From: Methylomonas sp.
GTDB taxonomy: Bacteria > Pseudomonadota > Gammaproteobacteria > Methylococcales > Methylomonadaceae
Direction of reading: 5' to 3'
NCBI GenBank assembly: GCA_002928965.1
Contig: PERU01000014.1
Location: forward strand, 1-64,000
Length of the DNA stretch: 64,000 nt
Shown piece after piece: positions 18,333 through 28,297 of the stretch; the first letter of the stretch is position 1; each line of letters opens with the position of its first letter. A program made the position numbers and the translations under genes. The notes beneath the pieces are model-generated. The model saw only the letters and a list, made by a program, of their open reading frames with translations. It made no database searches and was not told the DNA's origin.

Positions 18333-20159
18333 ATGCCAAAAGTTCATATTACCGATGTGATTTTACGCGATGCCCATCAGTCGTTGATCGCGACTCGACT
18401 CCGCACAGAAGACATGTTGCCGGCCTGCGCGATGCTTGACAATATCGGCTTCTGGTCGCTCGAGTGCTGGGGTGGCGCGACTTTCGACGCCTGCTTGAGA
18501 TTTCTGAAAGAAGACCCGTGGGAACGACTCAGCACTTTGAAAGCTGCGTTGCCGAACACTCGCCTGCAAATGTTGTTGCGCGGGCAAAATTTACTTGGTT
18601 ACCGCCATTATTCGGACGACGTGGTCAAAGCATTCATTGAACGCGCCGCTGCCAACGGTATGGACGTTTTCCGCATTTTTGACGCATTGAACGATGTCCG
18701 CAACCTTCAAACTGCAATTGAAGTCACGCTGGCAACCGGAAAGCACGCCCAGGGCACAATCTGTTATACAACCAGCCCGGTTCACGATGTCGCCAGTTTT
18801 GTCACTTTGGCAAAACACCTCGAAAATTTGGGCTGTCATTCGATTGCGATCAAGGATATGGCAGGCCTATTAACACCTTACGCAACGTCCGAGCTCGTCA
18901 AAGCGCTCAAGGATGCGGTCGATTTACCTCTGCATCTGCATTGCCACGCCACATCCGGTTTGTCCGAAATGTGTCAATTGAAGGCGATCGAAGCCGGCTG
19001 TGATCATATCGATACGGCCTTGTCCTCTTGGTCCGGCGGCACCAGTCATCCGCCCACTGAAAGTTTGGTAACGGCCCTGAAAGGCACCGAGTACGACACG
19101 GAACTGGATTTGGACCAACTTCAAGAGGTCAATACCTATTTCGCCGAAGTACGTAAAAAATATCGCCGTTTTGAGAGTGAGTTCACCGGCATCGATACCC
19201 GTGTGCATATCTATCAAGTGCCAGGCGGCATGATCTCGAATCTCGCGAATCAGTTACGCGAACGCAACGCCCTTGATCGGATGGAGGAGGTCTATAAAGA
19301 AATCCCCGAAGTACGAAAAGACTTGGGTTATCCGCCATTGGTTACGCCGACCTCACAAATTGTCGGTACCCAGGCGGTACTGAACGTGCTAACCGGCAAA
19401 CGCTACGAAACCATTACCAACGAGGTGAAACGTTACCTGCAAGGCGGCTATGGCAAGGCCCCCTCAGCAGTCAACGAGTCTTTGCAAAGAAAAGCGATTG
19501 GCTCGGAAGAGCCTATCGATTGCCGGCCAGCGGATCTTCTGAAACCTGAATTCGAGCACTTGCGAACGGAAATCGGCCACTTGGCACTGAACGACGAAGA
19601 TGTGCTCAGTTATGCCATGTTTCCTGAAGTCGGTAAGCAATTTCTCGAACAACGTTCGAGCGATAACTTGGTGCCTGAACCGCTCGAAACTGACATGCCG
19701 GTTGCGAATGCCATCCAAAAAGCACCGACCGAATTCAATGTCGCGTTGCATGGCGAATCCTATCATGTGAAAGTCACCGGAGCGGGCCCCAAAAATCAAA
19801 GCTTACGCCACTTTTATTTTATGGTCGACGGCGTGCCGGAAGAAATAGTCGTGGAAACACTCGATGAAATCGTTCTGGATGGCGGCACACAAGGCGCAGT
19901 AAAAAGCACGATATCCAGCAAGCGCCGCCGCCCGTCTGCGGAAGGCGATGTTACCGTCAGCATGCCGTGCAACATCCTCGATGTTTTGGTTAAAGTTGGT
20001 CAACAAGTCATTGCAGGTCAATCTGTTTTGGTCACCGAAGCAATGAAAATGGAAACCGAAATTACCGCACCGATTTCAGGTACCGTGAAAGCCGTCCACG
20101 TTGTCAAAGGCGAACCCGCTAATCCGGATGAAGTCTTGATCGAAATCGCGGCGGATTAG
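18333..20159 (+). CDS. pycB: Pyruvate carboxylase subunit B (carboxyltransferase plus biotin carrier)
   Basis: This subunit transfers the carboxyl group from biotin to pyruvate to form oxaloacetate. The 608 residues begin with the DVILRDAHQSL active-site entrance (about 7-17), continue through the TIM-barrel metal site (HLHCHATSG, about 202) and the conserved carboxylase domain, and end with a biotinyl domain. The acceptor lysine is in TEAMKMETEI, about 35 residues from the C-terminus. The same architecture is found in oxaloacetate decarboxylase alpha subunits. No membrane partners (beta, gamma) lie nearby, and the biotin carboxylase is upstream, so I call pyruvate carboxylase. It is separated from pycA by 440 bases of repeats. 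BirA at 29333 would biotinylate it. Confidence 0.88.
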   Translation: MPKVHITDVILRDAHQSLIATRLRTEDMLPACAMLDNIGFWSLECWGGATFDACLRFLKEDPWERLSTLKAALPNTRLQMLLRGQNLLGYRHYSDDVVKAFIERAAANGMDVFRIFDALNDVRNLQTAIEVTLATGKHAQGTICYTTSPVHDVASFVTLAKHLENLGCHSIAIKDMAGLLTPYATSELVKALKDAVDLPLHLHCHATSGLSEMCQLKAIEAGCDHIDTALSSWSGGTSHPPTESLVTALKGTEYDTELDLDQLQEVNTYFAEVRKKYRRFESEFTGIDTRVHIYQVPGGMISNLANQLRERNALDRMEEVYKEIPEVRKDLGYPPLVTPTSQIVGTQAVLNVLTGKRYETITNEVKRYLQGGYGKAPSAVNESLQRKAIGSEEPIDCRPADLLKPEFEHLRTEIGHLALNDEDVLSYAMFPEVGKQFLEQRSSDNLVPEPLETDMPVANAIQKAPTEFNVALHGESYHVKVTGAGPKNQSLRHFYFMVDGVPEEIVVETLDEIVLDGGTQGAVKSTISSKRRRPSAEGDVTVSMPCNILDVLVKVGQQVIAGQSVLVTEAMKMETEITAPISGTVKAVHVVKGEPANPDEVLIEIAAD

Positions 20160-20185
20160 GAACATGACCAACGTGATTTGGCCAT

Positions 20186-20815
20186 TCAGACCAATGTCTG
20201 GCCCAACTGGCGTACATCCAGCCAAATCACTTTGCCATGCTGTTTATTCACCTCAGCGACCATATGTGCGGTTCCCCCCGGACTCTCGCTACCGCCGCCA
20301 TCCCATAAACAGATAAACACCAGTTTTTCAGGCCCATAGGCCATGGCGCTGGTGAGTAGCCACAGATTGCAGCGTTCGTAAGCATTCAAGTCAGCAGGCA
20401 GAGGTCCTAGTTCTGCCGGCGCCGCTAAAGGCGGGTGGGCTAAGGTTTGTTTGATCGTTTGGTAACGGTGCAGCCAGTCGCCTGCCACAGTGGTCACCGA
20501 GTTTTGGATGAACTCGGTTTCTGTAAATGGCTGCAGTAGTTGTAACTTGACGCCGCGTTGCAGGCAGGCTTCGGCAAACAAAATATCACCACCGCAGGCA
20601 CCCTGGGTTAGAGCCAAATCGTTCGGCCCGGCTTGTAATTCGTTCAGGGTGGTTGATATACGTTCTGCAGCAGCAACGGCATTTTCGGCAGGGAATCGGG
20701 GCGGATTACGGCCTTGAGCATCTATCATGTGGCCGCTGAATAACAGCACCCGGCTGGGTTGCCAATGATTTTGGTTTTGATGAACACGGGGGTAAGAGGC
20801 GGGTTTGATGCTCAT
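20186..20815 (-). CDS. SLOG-like Rossmann-fold protein, function unknown
   Basis: This is a predicted cytoplasmic protein of about 209 residues. VLLFSGHMID starts a beta strand and loop like those of SLOG/LOG nucleotide-binding folds. TQGACGGDILFAEAC (about 90) looks like the second glycine-rich loop, and QLLQPFTETEF and SVTTVAGDWLHRY follow. The same string of motifs occurs at the C-terminus of some TPR or adenylate-cyclase signalling proteins (from memory of those families), but here it stands alone. A longer frame reaches 20860. The ATG at 20815 is preferred because the preceding residues are non-conserved and basic. It lies 75 bases downstream of recG on the same strand. No enzymatic function can be assigned. 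Confidence 0.6.
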   Translation of the reverse strand: MSIKPASYPRVHQNQNHWQPSRVLLFSGHMIDAQGRNPPRFPAENAVAAAERISTTLNELQAGPNDLALTQGACGGDILFAEACLQRGVKLQLLQPFTETEFIQNSVTTVAGDWLHRYQTIKQTLAHPPLAAPAELGPLPADLNAYERCNLWLLTSAMAYGPEKLVFICLWDGGGSESPGGTAHMVAEVNKQHGKVIWLDVRQLGQTLV

Positions 20816-20889
20816 GGTTTTGTGTTTTGAATTTGGCGATTGCTTGAATGGGCTAAACAACTGCAGGGGGAAGGATATGGTTGCCGATT

Positions 20890-23001
20890 TTAAGGGCTAT
20901 ACACAGTGGCATACAAGTCATCCAATTCTTGAACAGAACTGCCTGTCCAGCGTTTGACCAAAGGCTGAATGGCTTGCGGGTGTTTTTGGCAGATTAATTG
21001 CGCCGCAGCAGGCACCAAGTCCAATAGTTCGCGGTCGCGGGCCAGATCGGCGATTTTGAATTGAATTTGTCCGGTTTGGCGGGTGCCGATGATCTCACCG
21101 GGGCCACGTAATTCAAGATCTTTTTCGGCAATCACAAAGCCGTCGTTACTTTCCCGCAGGATCCCCAAACGTTGTTTTCCGGCCAGAGACAGCGGAGACT
21201 GATATAACAAAAGGCAATAACTATCGATGCTGCCGCGGCCGACGCGACCACGTAGCTGATGCAATTGCGACAGGCCCAGTCGTTCAGGATTTTCAATGAT
21301 CATCAGGCCGGCATTGGGCACGTCGACACCCACTTCGATGACGGTGGTGGCGACCAGTAAATCGCATTGGCCTTGTTTAAACGCCTGCATCGCGGCATCT
21401 TTATCGGCAGCTTTCATCCTGCCGTGCACCAGACCGATACGCACATCCGGCAGCAGTTGTTGCAAAGTTTGGGCGGTTTTTTCAGCGGCTTCACATTGCA
21501 ATTGTTCGGATTCTTCAATCAGCGTGCAGACCCAATAGGCTTGGCGTTTTTGATCCACCCAGTGCTGGATGCGGGCGATGATGTCTTCCCGCCGTTCGGA
21601 CGGAATCACACTGGTGGTGACCGGTTTGCGGCCCGGCGGCAACTCGTCGATGATGGAAATGTCCAGATCGGCGTATTGCAGCATGGCCAGCGTGCGGGGA
21701 ATGGGCGTGGCTGTCATCACCAATTGATGTGGCACTTTGCCGGTGGTTTGGCCTTTGGCGCGTAATGCCAAGCGTTGCTGCACGCCAAAGCGATGCTGTT
21801 CGTCAATGATGACCAAGCCCAGATTGTGAAAATTGACGCTGTCCTGAAATAAGGCATGGGTGCCGATCACCAGTCCTGCCTGACCAGTCTCCAGTGCTGC
21901 CAAAGTGCTGGTGCGGGTTTTGCCCTTGATTTGACCACTGAGGAATAATACCTGGGTTTCGGTGTGGGCAAACCAGTGCGTGAAATTACGAAAATGCTGC
22001 TCAGCCAACAATTCAGTCGGGGCCATTAGGGCCACCTGAAAGTCGGAGGCCAGGGCGGTTAAAGCGGCAATTGCCGCAACCAGGGTTTTACCGGAACCGA
22101 CATCGCCCTGCACCAAACGCAGCATCGGTCGAGCTTGGCTGCAATCGGCTTCGATTTCGTTAATCACCCGCAATTGCGCATGGGTGAGTTGAAACGGCAG
22201 TTGAGCCAGAAAAGTGTGTTTGGCCCCAGTATTGACTTTGAAGGCTGGTGCCTGCCAGGTCTTGTAATGCTGTTTACCTGACAATAGTGCCAGATGGTGA
22301 GCCAGAAATTCTTCAAAAGCCAGCCGTTTTAACGCCGGTAATTCGCCTTCGGCCAAGGCTATGCTCGATAAGCTGGCCGGTGGATTATGCAGGGTCTGGA
22401 GGGCTTCGCCAAGGCTGGGGTAGTTGTGTTGTTGCAAGATGCTTGCGGGGAGCCAGTCGTGGAGCAGATTGTTGTCGCCCAGGTACAGTGCCAATGCTTG
22501 TTTGATGGCTTTGCGCAAAATACCTTGCCCCAAGCCTTCGGTCAGCGGATAAACAGGCGTTAGTGTGGTGTCGGTAGGATCGTCGCCGGCGTGGAGCACT
22601 CGGTATTCGGGATGAATCATTTCCAGGCCGTGAAAGCCTTGGCGAATGTCTCCGAAGCAACTCAACATCACGCCGGGTTTGAGTTGCTGGATTTGTTGTA
22701 CCGAAAAATGAAAAAACCGTAATGCCAACAAACCGCTAGCGTCGCTGATGCGGCAAATCACGCTGTTACGGCCGTTTTGTGAAAGGTCGGTGTACTCGAC
22801 ACTGCCACACACCAGCACGTTCATGCCGGGCAGTAAACTGGAAATGGGGTAAATTCGGGTTCTGTCCTGATAGCGCTGCGGCAGATGAAACAGTAAATCC
22901 TGTACGGTATGGATGCCGAGTTTGTGCAGGCGGGCGGCGGTTTGAGAACCGATGCCGGTCAATTGGTTGACGGGCAGTTGGGCCGGTTCTCGCAGGGTCA
23001 T
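20890..23001 (-). CDS. recG: ATP-dependent DNA helicase RecG
   Basis: This branch-migrating helicase remodels stalled replication forks and Holliday junctions. The 703 residues match the family length (E. coli 693). The N-terminal wedge/OB domain includes LTGIGSQTAARL and VCGSVEYTD. Then come Walker A GDVGSGKT (about 294), DEQH box IIDEQHRFG (about 393), and the C-terminal helicase motifs VATTVIEVGVDVPNA and QLRGRVGRG. It is the last gene of the rpoZ-spoT-ridA-recG cluster, an order common in gammaproteobacteria except for the inserted ridA. Confidence 0.95.
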   Translation of the reverse strand: MTLREPAQLPVNQLTGIGSQTAARLHKLGIHTVQDLLFHLPQRYQDRTRIYPISSLLPGMNVLVCGSVEYTDLSQNGRNSVICRISDASGLLALRFFHFSVQQIQQLKPGVMLSCFGDIRQGFHGLEMIHPEYRVLHAGDDPTDTTLTPVYPLTEGLGQGILRKAIKQALALYLGDNNLLHDWLPASILQQHNYPSLGEALQTLHNPPASLSSIALAEGELPALKRLAFEEFLAHHLALLSGKQHYKTWQAPAFKVNTGAKHTFLAQLPFQLTHAQLRVINEIEADCSQARPMLRLVQGDVGSGKTLVAAIAALTALASDFQVALMAPTELLAEQHFRNFTHWFAHTETQVLFLSGQIKGKTRTSTLAALETGQAGLVIGTHALFQDSVNFHNLGLVIIDEQHRFGVQQRLALRAKGQTTGKVPHQLVMTATPIPRTLAMLQYADLDISIIDELPPGRKPVTTSVIPSERREDIIARIQHWVDQKRQAYWVCTLIEESEQLQCEAAEKTAQTLQQLLPDVRIGLVHGRMKAADKDAAMQAFKQGQCDLLVATTVIEVGVDVPNAGLMIIENPERLGLSQLHQLRGRVGRGSIDSYCLLLYQSPLSLAGKQRLGILRESNDGFVIAEKDLELRGPGEIIGTRQTGQIQFKIADLARDRELLDLVPAAAQLICQKHPQAIQPLVKRWTGSSVQELDDLYATVYSP

Positions 23002-23037
23002 TTTGAACGGTGTTGGCAGTCAAAGTGCCTGAACAAA

Positions 23038-23439
23038 TCAATAATAGGGTTGACGCAATACCATGACAGCATCCATTTCCACGCCAACGCCTTTAGGTAA
23101 TGCAGCCACGCCTACTGCGGCTCGGGCAGGGTAGGGTTGGGTGAAGTATTTGGCCATGATTTCATTGACGATCGGAAAATCGCCCAAATCCGTCAAATAC
23201 ACATTTAATTTGACGATGTCGGAAAAGTCCCCGCCAGCCGCTTCGGTAACCGCTTTCAGGTTGTCGAATACCCGGTGGATTTGCACGGCAATGTCACCTT
23301 CCACGACTTGCATGGTTTGTGGATCCAAGGGGATTTGGCCGGATAAATAGACGGTATCGTCAACTTTGATGGCTTGCGAATAGGTGCCGATGGCCTGTGG
23401 CGCCAATGGCGTGGAAATGACAGTTTTTTGGATGCTCAT
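23038..23439 (-). CDS. ridA: RidA family reactive intermediate deaminase
   Basis: RidA hydrolyses reactive enamine/imine intermediates such as 2-aminoacrylate, protecting PLP enzymes. The 133-residue protein shows the GTYSQAIKV start, a YLSGQI strand, and the substrate-binding arginine segment [15 protein letters not shown] followed by VEMDAV. All of these fit the archetypal RidA subfamily. Its ATG overlaps the spoT stop codon by 4 bases (ATGA), so translation is coupled. The spoT-ridA-recG order is a known variation of the spoT operon. Confidence 0.92.
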   Translation of the reverse strand: MSIQKTVISTPLAPQAIGTYSQAIKVDDTVYLSGQIPLDPQTMQVVEGDIAVQIHRVFDNLKAVTEAAGGDFSDIVKLNVYLTDLGDFPIVNEIMAKYFTQPYPARAAVGVAALPKGVGVEMDAVMVLRQPYY

Positions 23440-25613
23440 GCTTTGATACGAGTGATTTTTAAAACAATGGATAGTTTTTTCAATTTGCGGATGATATTGG
23501 CCAAATGCACCCGGTCACGAACTGCCAGCGTTAATAAGTCGACGGACACTCTGTCATCCTGGCTGACCACATTGATGTTTTCGATGTTGGAATCCATGAA
23601 TGAAATAGTCGAGGCGATGGTAGCCAATGAACCGCGCTGGTTTAACAGTTCGATGCGGATTTCAGCGGGGAATTCGCCGGAAGCTTCCGGGCTCCATTCC
23701 ACGTCCAGCCAGGTGGTTTGTTTTTTTCTGACTTCATTGCTGTTACGGCACTCGTGATGATGCACCACGATACCTTTGCCGGGATTAAAAAAGCCAATAA
23801 TGGAATCGCCGGGTATCGGGCGGCAGCACTTGGCCAAACTGACTACCATGCCTTCGGTGCCTTTGATGATCAACGGCGATTTATGGCGGGGTTCGTGATC
23901 ATCGAGCTTTACCGCCAGATTATGATCGGTTTGAATGATACGTTTGGCCACCAAAAATGGCATGCGATTACCCAAGCCAATGTCTTCCAGTAAATCGTTC
24001 ATGGAATGCTTTTTCAAACTGTGCAACAGCTGCACGATTTGGGCGTCGTCGACTTTATCCAGCTGAATATTCAGCGAATGCAATTCTTTTTCCAGCAACC
24101 GCTTACCGAGATTGATGGCTTCTTGCTGGTTGAAGTTTTTCAGATAGGCGCGAATGCAACTACGGGCTTTGGCGGTGGTGACATAATTCAGCCACAACGG
24201 ATTGGGTCTGGCCCAGGTGGCGGTGATGACTTCCACTGTCATGCCGTTTTCAAGTTTGGTTTGCAGCGGCACCAGTTTTTTGTCGATGCGGGCGGAAATA
24301 CAGGCGTTGCCGACGTCGGTGTGCACCATGTAGGCAAAGTCGACGATGGTGGCACCGCGCGGCAGTTTGATGATCTTGCCTTTGGGAGTGAATACAAACA
24401 CTTCCTGCGGGAACAGGTCGACTTTCAGGTTATCGATAAACTCCAGCGAATCGCCGGCGGATTTTTGGATTTCCAGTAAATCGCGAAGCCATTCGTTGGC
24501 GCGGGCCTGGATGGTTTTGCTTTTCTCGTTGTCCGATTTGTACAGCCAATGCGCGGCGATGCCGGATTCGGATAAGCGATGCATTTCATGGGTGCGAATC
24601 TGAATCTCAATCGGCACCCCATAAGGACCGATCAGTATTGTGTGTAAAGATTGGTAGCCGTTGGCTTTGGGCAGGGCTATGTAATCCTTAAAGCGGCCCG
24701 GAATGGGTTTGAACAGGTTGTGGACACAGCCCAGCGCCCGATAACAATCATCAACCTGATTGCAATAAATTCGGAAGGCGTACACATCGAATACATCTGA
24801 AAAGGAAATCTTTTTATTCAGCATTTTTTGATAAATGCTGGCGATGTTTTTTTCGCGACCGGCAACCGTACAATCCAGACAGGTTTCCTTGAGCCGATTT
24901 TGGATGGCACTTTGGATGGTGTCGACTATTTCCTTGCGGTTGCCGCGCGATTTTTTTACGGCATTATTGATGGCCGTGTAGCGATTGGGATGAAGTGCCT
25001 TAAAGCCCAGTGATTCCAGTTGATGGCGGATGTCATTCATACCCAGCCGATTGGCAATCGGGGCGTAAATTTCCAGTGTCTCTTTGGCAATGCGACGCTT
25101 TTTATCCATTGGCATATTGCCCATGGTCTGCATGTTATGCAGCCTGTCAGCCAGTTTGACGACAATGACACGCAGGTCCTGCGCCATGGCCAGAAACATT
25201 TTGCGGACGTTTTCAGCCTGTGCCTCTGCACGGGAACGGCTGTCGATTTTGGACAGTTTGGTGACGCCGTCCACCAATTCAGCCACTTCCTGACCAAATT
25301 CTTCAGCCAGTTGGGCTTTGCTGACAGGGGTGTCTTCTATGACGTCATGCAGGATGGCAGCCATGATGCCGTGAGCATCCATGTGCATGCCGGCCAGGGT
25401 GATGGCGACCGAAACCGGATGGCAAATATAGGCTTCGCCGCTTTTGCGGAATTGTCCGGAATGAGCATCCGCGCCAAAGTGATAGGCGCGGATGATGGTA
25501 TTGATGTGGTCTTGATCGAGATAGCCGCGCAGAATCTCGCAGAGCTGGTGAAGCAGTTTTTCTTCAGGTTGCTCTACTTCGAATAAAGGTGGCGGGGTGG
25601 CTGTCTCGGTCAT
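23436..25613 (-). CDS. spoT: Bifunctional (p)ppGpp synthetase/hydrolase SpoT
   Basis: This protein controls the stringent response by making and degrading (p)ppGpp. The 725 residues contain an HD hydrolase domain with [11 protein letters not shown] (about residue 86) and a RelA/SpoT synthetase domain with [19 protein letters not shown] (about 300). A TGS domain ([21 protein letters not shown], about 400) and a C-terminal ACT domain follow. The RFKD version of the synthetase loop is the one seen in bifunctional, hydrolase-proficient enzymes, unlike the EFDD of RelA. With the intact HD motif, both activities are expected. Co-transcribed with rpoZ upstream (gap of 8 bases) and ridA-recG downstream. 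Confidence 0.95.
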   Translation of the reverse strand: MTETATPPPLFEVEQPEEKLLHQLCEILRGYLDQDHINTIIRAYHFGADAHSGQFRKSGEAYICHPVSVAITLAGMHMDAHGIMAAILHDVIEDTPVSKAQLAEEFGQEVAELVDGVTKLSKIDSRSRAEAQAENVRKMFLAMAQDLRVIVVKLADRLHNMQTMGNMPMDKKRRIAKETLEIYAPIANRLGMNDIRHQLESLGFKALHPNRYTAINNAVKKSRGNRKEIVDTIQSAIQNRLKETCLDCTVAGREKNIASIYQKMLNKKISFSDVFDVYAFRIYCNQVDDCYRALGCVHNLFKPIPGRFKDYIALPKANGYQSLHTILIGPYGVPIEIQIRTHEMHRLSESGIAAHWLYKSDNEKSKTIQARANEWLRDLLEIQKSAGDSLEFIDNLKVDLFPQEVFVFTPKGKIIKLPRGATIVDFAYMVHTDVGNACISARIDKKLVPLQTKLENGMTVEVITATWARPNPLWLNYVTTAKARSCIRAYLKNFNQQEAINLGKRLLEKELHSLNIQLDKVDDAQIVQLLHSLKKHSMNDLLEDIGLGNRMPFLVAKRIIQTDHNLAVKLDDHEPRHKSPLIIKGTEGMVVSLAKCCRPIPGDSIIGFFNPGKGIVVHHHECRNSNEVRKKQTTWLDVEWSPEASGEFPAEIRIELLNQRGSLATIASTISFMDSNIENINVVSQDDRVSVDLLTLAVRDRVHLANIIRKLKKLSIVLKITRIKA

Positions 25614-25621
25614 GCCTAAAA

Positions 25622-25864
25622 TCAGCCAATTTCCAGATGCGTATCGGAGACATGGCCGCCGCGATGCAGACGGTCAATGTTTTCTTCATTGACAAAGCCT
25701 GCGGCAATTTCGCGCAAAGCCAGAACGGTATCTTTATCCTTGCCTCGTGGTACAAATTCATCGGCACCTTTTTCAAGCTGTCTGGCGCGTTTGCCTGCCA
25801 AAATAACCAGTTTGAAACGGTTTTCAACATTTTCTAAACAATCTTCAACGGTAACACGTGCCAT
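25622..25864 (-). CDS. rpoZ: RNA polymerase omega subunit
   Basis: This small RNA polymerase subunit helps fold beta-prime and contributes to the ppGpp binding site. The 80-residue protein reads [13 protein letters not shown], then [16 protein letters not shown] and [19 protein letters not shown], typical of RpoZ. The open frame extends to 26017, but the ATG at 25864 is the correct start by family length. It is followed 8 bases later by spoT, placing ppGpp synthesis and one of its RNA polymerase receptors in one operon. The gmk gene often found upstream is not present. Confidence 0.95.
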   Translation of the reverse strand: MARVTVEDCLENVENRFKLVILAGKRARQLEKGADEFVPRGKDKDTVLALREIAAGFVNEENIDRLHRGGHVSDTHLEIG

Positions 25865-25937
25865 TATTTGAGCCTTTTTTGGAGTGGATAACGAATCTAG
25901 CTGAGTTGGCTTGAGAGGCCAATAGCGGTGAGAAACT

Positions 25938-25943
25938 ATTATA
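25938..25943 (-). promoter_or_regulatory. Possible -10 box (TATAAT) of the rpoZ-spoT operon
   Basis: A perfect TATAAT on the minus strand lies 74 bases before the rpoZ ATG. A TTGACA at 25970-25975 is too far (26 bases) to serve as its -35, so the match is only suggestive. Confidence 0.35.
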
Positions 25944-26002
25944 ATGGAATTGGGGGCTTGGAAGCGAATTGTCAAGACTGACGAGAAGGAATGCGACAGG
26001 TA

Positions 26003-26030
26003 ATAAAAAGCCCGCATGAAGCGGGCTCGT
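26003..26030 (-). terminator. Rho-independent terminator
   Basis: On the minus strand the stem AGCCCGC/GCGGGCT with a 5-base loop is followed by a run of five T. It lies about 280 bases downstream of the M48 protease stop and 139 bases before rpoZ, so it ends either a long 3' UTR or a separate small transcript. Confidence 0.8.
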
Positions 26031-26195
26031 CCTTATATTGTTTTTATTGTGTCGGACGTTCTACCGAGATGGCAGTTTAGTCAAGCAGTTACTGTTGTTA
26101 TTATTATGCGCCTTGGCTACAGACTGCTTCCCTCCCCTCAAAGACTTGGCCTGTTTTAAGGCCGCTGCACTCCTATAAGGTGACCAGAGTCTATG
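26004..26195 (-). ncRNA. Candidate small RNA of about 190 nt ending in an intrinsic terminator
   Basis: The gap 25865-26311 has no ORF. It does have a strong minus-strand terminator at 26003-26030 and, about 190 bases before it, a promoter-like arrangement (TTGATG near 26215 and CATAGA near 26190). The transcript would contain a GGCCTTAAAACAGGCC hairpin (about 26151-26166) and two GGA-rich loops (AGGAGTGCAG, GAGGGGAGGGAAG). The length is close to 6S RNA and the GGA motifs resemble RsmA/CsrA-titrating RNAs, but neither identity is convincing. Confidence 0.35.
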
Positions 26196-26311
26196 TGAAA
26201 AAAAAAGTGATGTCCATCAAAAAAATAAGTTTTTTATTAAATTTAGTTTCGCCTCGAAATTAACTTTTTGAAACAATCGCTTGGATACATTATTTTTCGC
26301 TAATGTACTGA

Positions 26312-27772
26312 TTAACGCTTCTTTTTCATCTCTTCCAGTTCGCTTAAAAAGAAGTTCAAGCGATCATCCAGAATGGCTTGCATTTGATAGTTGAGATTTT
26401 TTTCTTGTTTGGCTAAACGGATTTGCATGATGGCATCTTCGGTTTGGCCGCTGGCAAAATAATATTCCGCCATAAATCGATGCGACTCGGCAGGCTGTTT
26501 AAGGGCAGCGTGTATTTGTGCCAGGGTTTCAAAATAAAAAGGCTGGTCTTTTTGTGAGTTAGACAGGCTGAGCAGGACTTGTCTGGCTTGCTGAATTTTG
26601 TCGTTTTTTAATAGACAGCGGGTGTATTCGATTTTGATGGCGTCGTTATTTGGAAAGCTTTGCGAGGCTTGGGCAAACAATTGATTAGCTTTATCAAACT
26701 GGTGGTTATCCATGGCAGTGCGCGCCAAAGCGGCAATATATTGTGGCTGATTAGGATATTGACTGGCCAGTTGCTGAAAAATTTCGCTGGCTGACTGGTA
26801 CTCCAGATGCTTTAAATGCACCAAACCAATGCCGTAGCGCGCTACCGCACGTTGTTCTGTCGTTCCTTGTTGTTCAAGCCCGGCAAAATGCTTTAGAGCC
26901 GCTTCTTTGTCGTGCGTGTTCAGTACATACAATTTGGCTTTGGTCAACGAATAAGCCATTGAATCCGGGTATTGCCGATATGGGTAGGACTCTGCCCGGC
27001 CACGGGTGTCGGCAATTCGGCTTTCGGAAACCGGGTGAGTTCTGAGAAACTCGGGTACGCCCTTGCCGTAGAAGCGGGTAGATTGTTGCAGACGTTCAAA
27101 GAAGGTCGGCATGCTGCGGGGGTCGAAACTGGATTCAGCCAGGGTTTGCATGCCAACCCGATCGGCCTCTTTCTCATTGTCACGGGTAAAATTGATCTGA
27201 AATTGAATGCTGCCGGCTTGCACGGCCATCAAAGCCGCCTGACCCATCCGAGGTGACTGGGTGCCGATCAAAATGGCCGCCAAAGTCGCGGCAACGGTGG
27301 GGATGGACATTTTGCTGGCTGCTTCGATTTGTCGGTACAAATGGCGCTGGGTGACGTGACCGATCTCATGCGCCATGACCGAAGCCAGTTCGCTTTCCGC
27401 TTCGGTGAGTAAAATTAATCCGGAATTCACCCCGATATAACCGCCGGGACCGGCAAAGGCGTTGATATTGGGATCCATCACCACGAAAAAATGGAACGGC
27501 GTGGAAGGATTGTCGCTATTGGCGGCTAATTGCCGGCCAATATTCTGGATGTATTGTTGAATCTCAAGATCCTGACTGATTTCGGCATGCGAATGTAAAT
27601 TCCGAAAAAAAGCTGCGCCGAACTCCTGTTCCTCGATAGGAGAAATCAAGGTGCCTGACGAATCACCCATATCCGGCAACTGGAGTTTTTCAATTTCAAT
27701 AGCGCCAGGATGCGCAGGCAGCAAGGTCAGACTTAGAGCGACTGAAGCGACTGATAAGCGTTTAAATTTCAT
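26312..27772 (-). CDS. bepA: BepA/YfgC-like periplasmic M48 metalloprotease with TPR domain
   Basis: This is an outer-membrane quality-control protease that helps assemble or degrade LptD and other barrel proteins in E. coli. The 486 residues match BepA (487). A signal peptide spans about 1-25. The zinc motif is HEIGHVTQRH (about 136-145, HExxH). The glutamate in NEKEADRVGMQ (about 201) supplies the third ligand, and TPR-like helical repeats fill the C-terminal half (about 300-480). The gene stands alone on the minus strand. Confidence 0.88.
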   Translation of the reverse strand: MKFKRLSVASVALSLTLLPAHPGAIEIEKLQLPDMGDSSGTLISPIEEQEFGAAFFRNLHSHAEISQDLEIQQYIQNIGRQLAANSDNPSTPFHFFVVMDPNINAFAGPGGYIGVNSGLILLTEAESELASVMAHEIGHVTQRHLYRQIEAASKMSIPTVAATLAAILIGTQSPRMGQAALMAVQAGSIQFQINFTRDNEKEADRVGMQTLAESSFDPRSMPTFFERLQQSTRFYGKGVPEFLRTHPVSESRIADTRGRAESYPYRQYPDSMAYSLTKAKLYVLNTHDKEAALKHFAGLEQQGTTEQRAVARYGIGLVHLKHLEYQSASEIFQQLASQYPNQPQYIAALARTAMDNHQFDKANQLFAQASQSFPNNDAIKIEYTRCLLKNDKIQQARQVLLSLSNSQKDQPFYFETLAQIHAALKQPAESHRFMAEYYFASGQTEDAIMQIRLAKQEKNLNYQMQAILDDRLNFFLSELEEMKKKR

Positions 27773-27902
27773 GATAATTCGGACATTAGCAGCATCAATT
27801 AGGGGTTCTTACTGAGTCGTGTAACCTGGAAAGTCGGCATCAGCGTGATATGCTGACACGCATTCGATTATAAGTGATTTAGCTAAAACGCCTTACATAG
27901 TC

Positions 27903-28292
27903 ATGAAATATGTCATTCAAATCAACAGCAGTCCTTACGCCTCCCGCACCGGCTTGATTGCTTACCGGTTTATACAAGCCGCATTGCTGCAAAATCACCA
28001 GATTCTGCAGGTGTTTTTTTATCAGGAAGGTATCCAGCATGCCTGCAGATACGCCTTGCCGCCGGATGATGAAATCAATATCAGTCGGCTATGGTCCAAA
28101 TTGGCTGGCGAACATCCCATCGATTTATTGGTTTGCATTTCTGCGGCACAGCGGCGCGGATTGTTGTGTGCAGACGAGGTACGCCGACAAGGTTTGGCAG
28201 ACGATTATTTAGCCGAGGGTTTTCGGATAGGCGGTCTGGGGCAATGGCTGGACGCCAGTTTGAAAGCTGACCGTTGCCTGGTCTTTGGATAA
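27903..28292 (+). CDS. tusD: Sulfur relay protein TusD (DsrE family)
   Basis: TusD relays persulfide sulfur within the TusBCD complex toward TusE and MnmA for 2-thiouridine in tRNA. The 129 residues align with E. coli TusD: the FFYQEGIQHA segment, a cysteine in LLVCISAAQRRG (about 78, equivalent to catalytic Cys78), and the GFRIGGLGQWLDASLKADRCLVF end. Followed at once by tusC. The third complex member tusB is missing: only 74 bases separate tusC from the next gene. The DsrEFH homologues of sulfur oxidisers are alternatives, but the tus assignment is more likely in this context. Confidence 0.85.
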   Translation: MKYVIQINSSPYASRTGLIAYRFIQAALLQNHQILQVFFYQEGIQHACRYALPPDDEINISRLWSKLAGEHPIDLLVCISAAQRRGLLCADEVRRQGLADDYLAEGFRIGGLGQWLDASLKADRCLVFG

Positions 28293-28297
28293 TAACG

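Noticed and set aside
18333-20159. Oxaloacetate decarboxylase alpha subunit (oadA)
   Set aside because: Same architecture, but no beta/gamma membrane subunits and the biotin carboxylase gene lies directly upstream.
26004-26195. Identification as 6S RNA, SRP RNA or tmRNA
   Set aside because: Length and a few words (CCTTAAAAC, GGAAGCAG-like) resemble these RNAs, but the conserved closing stems and signature loops were not found; kept only as an unnamed candidate.
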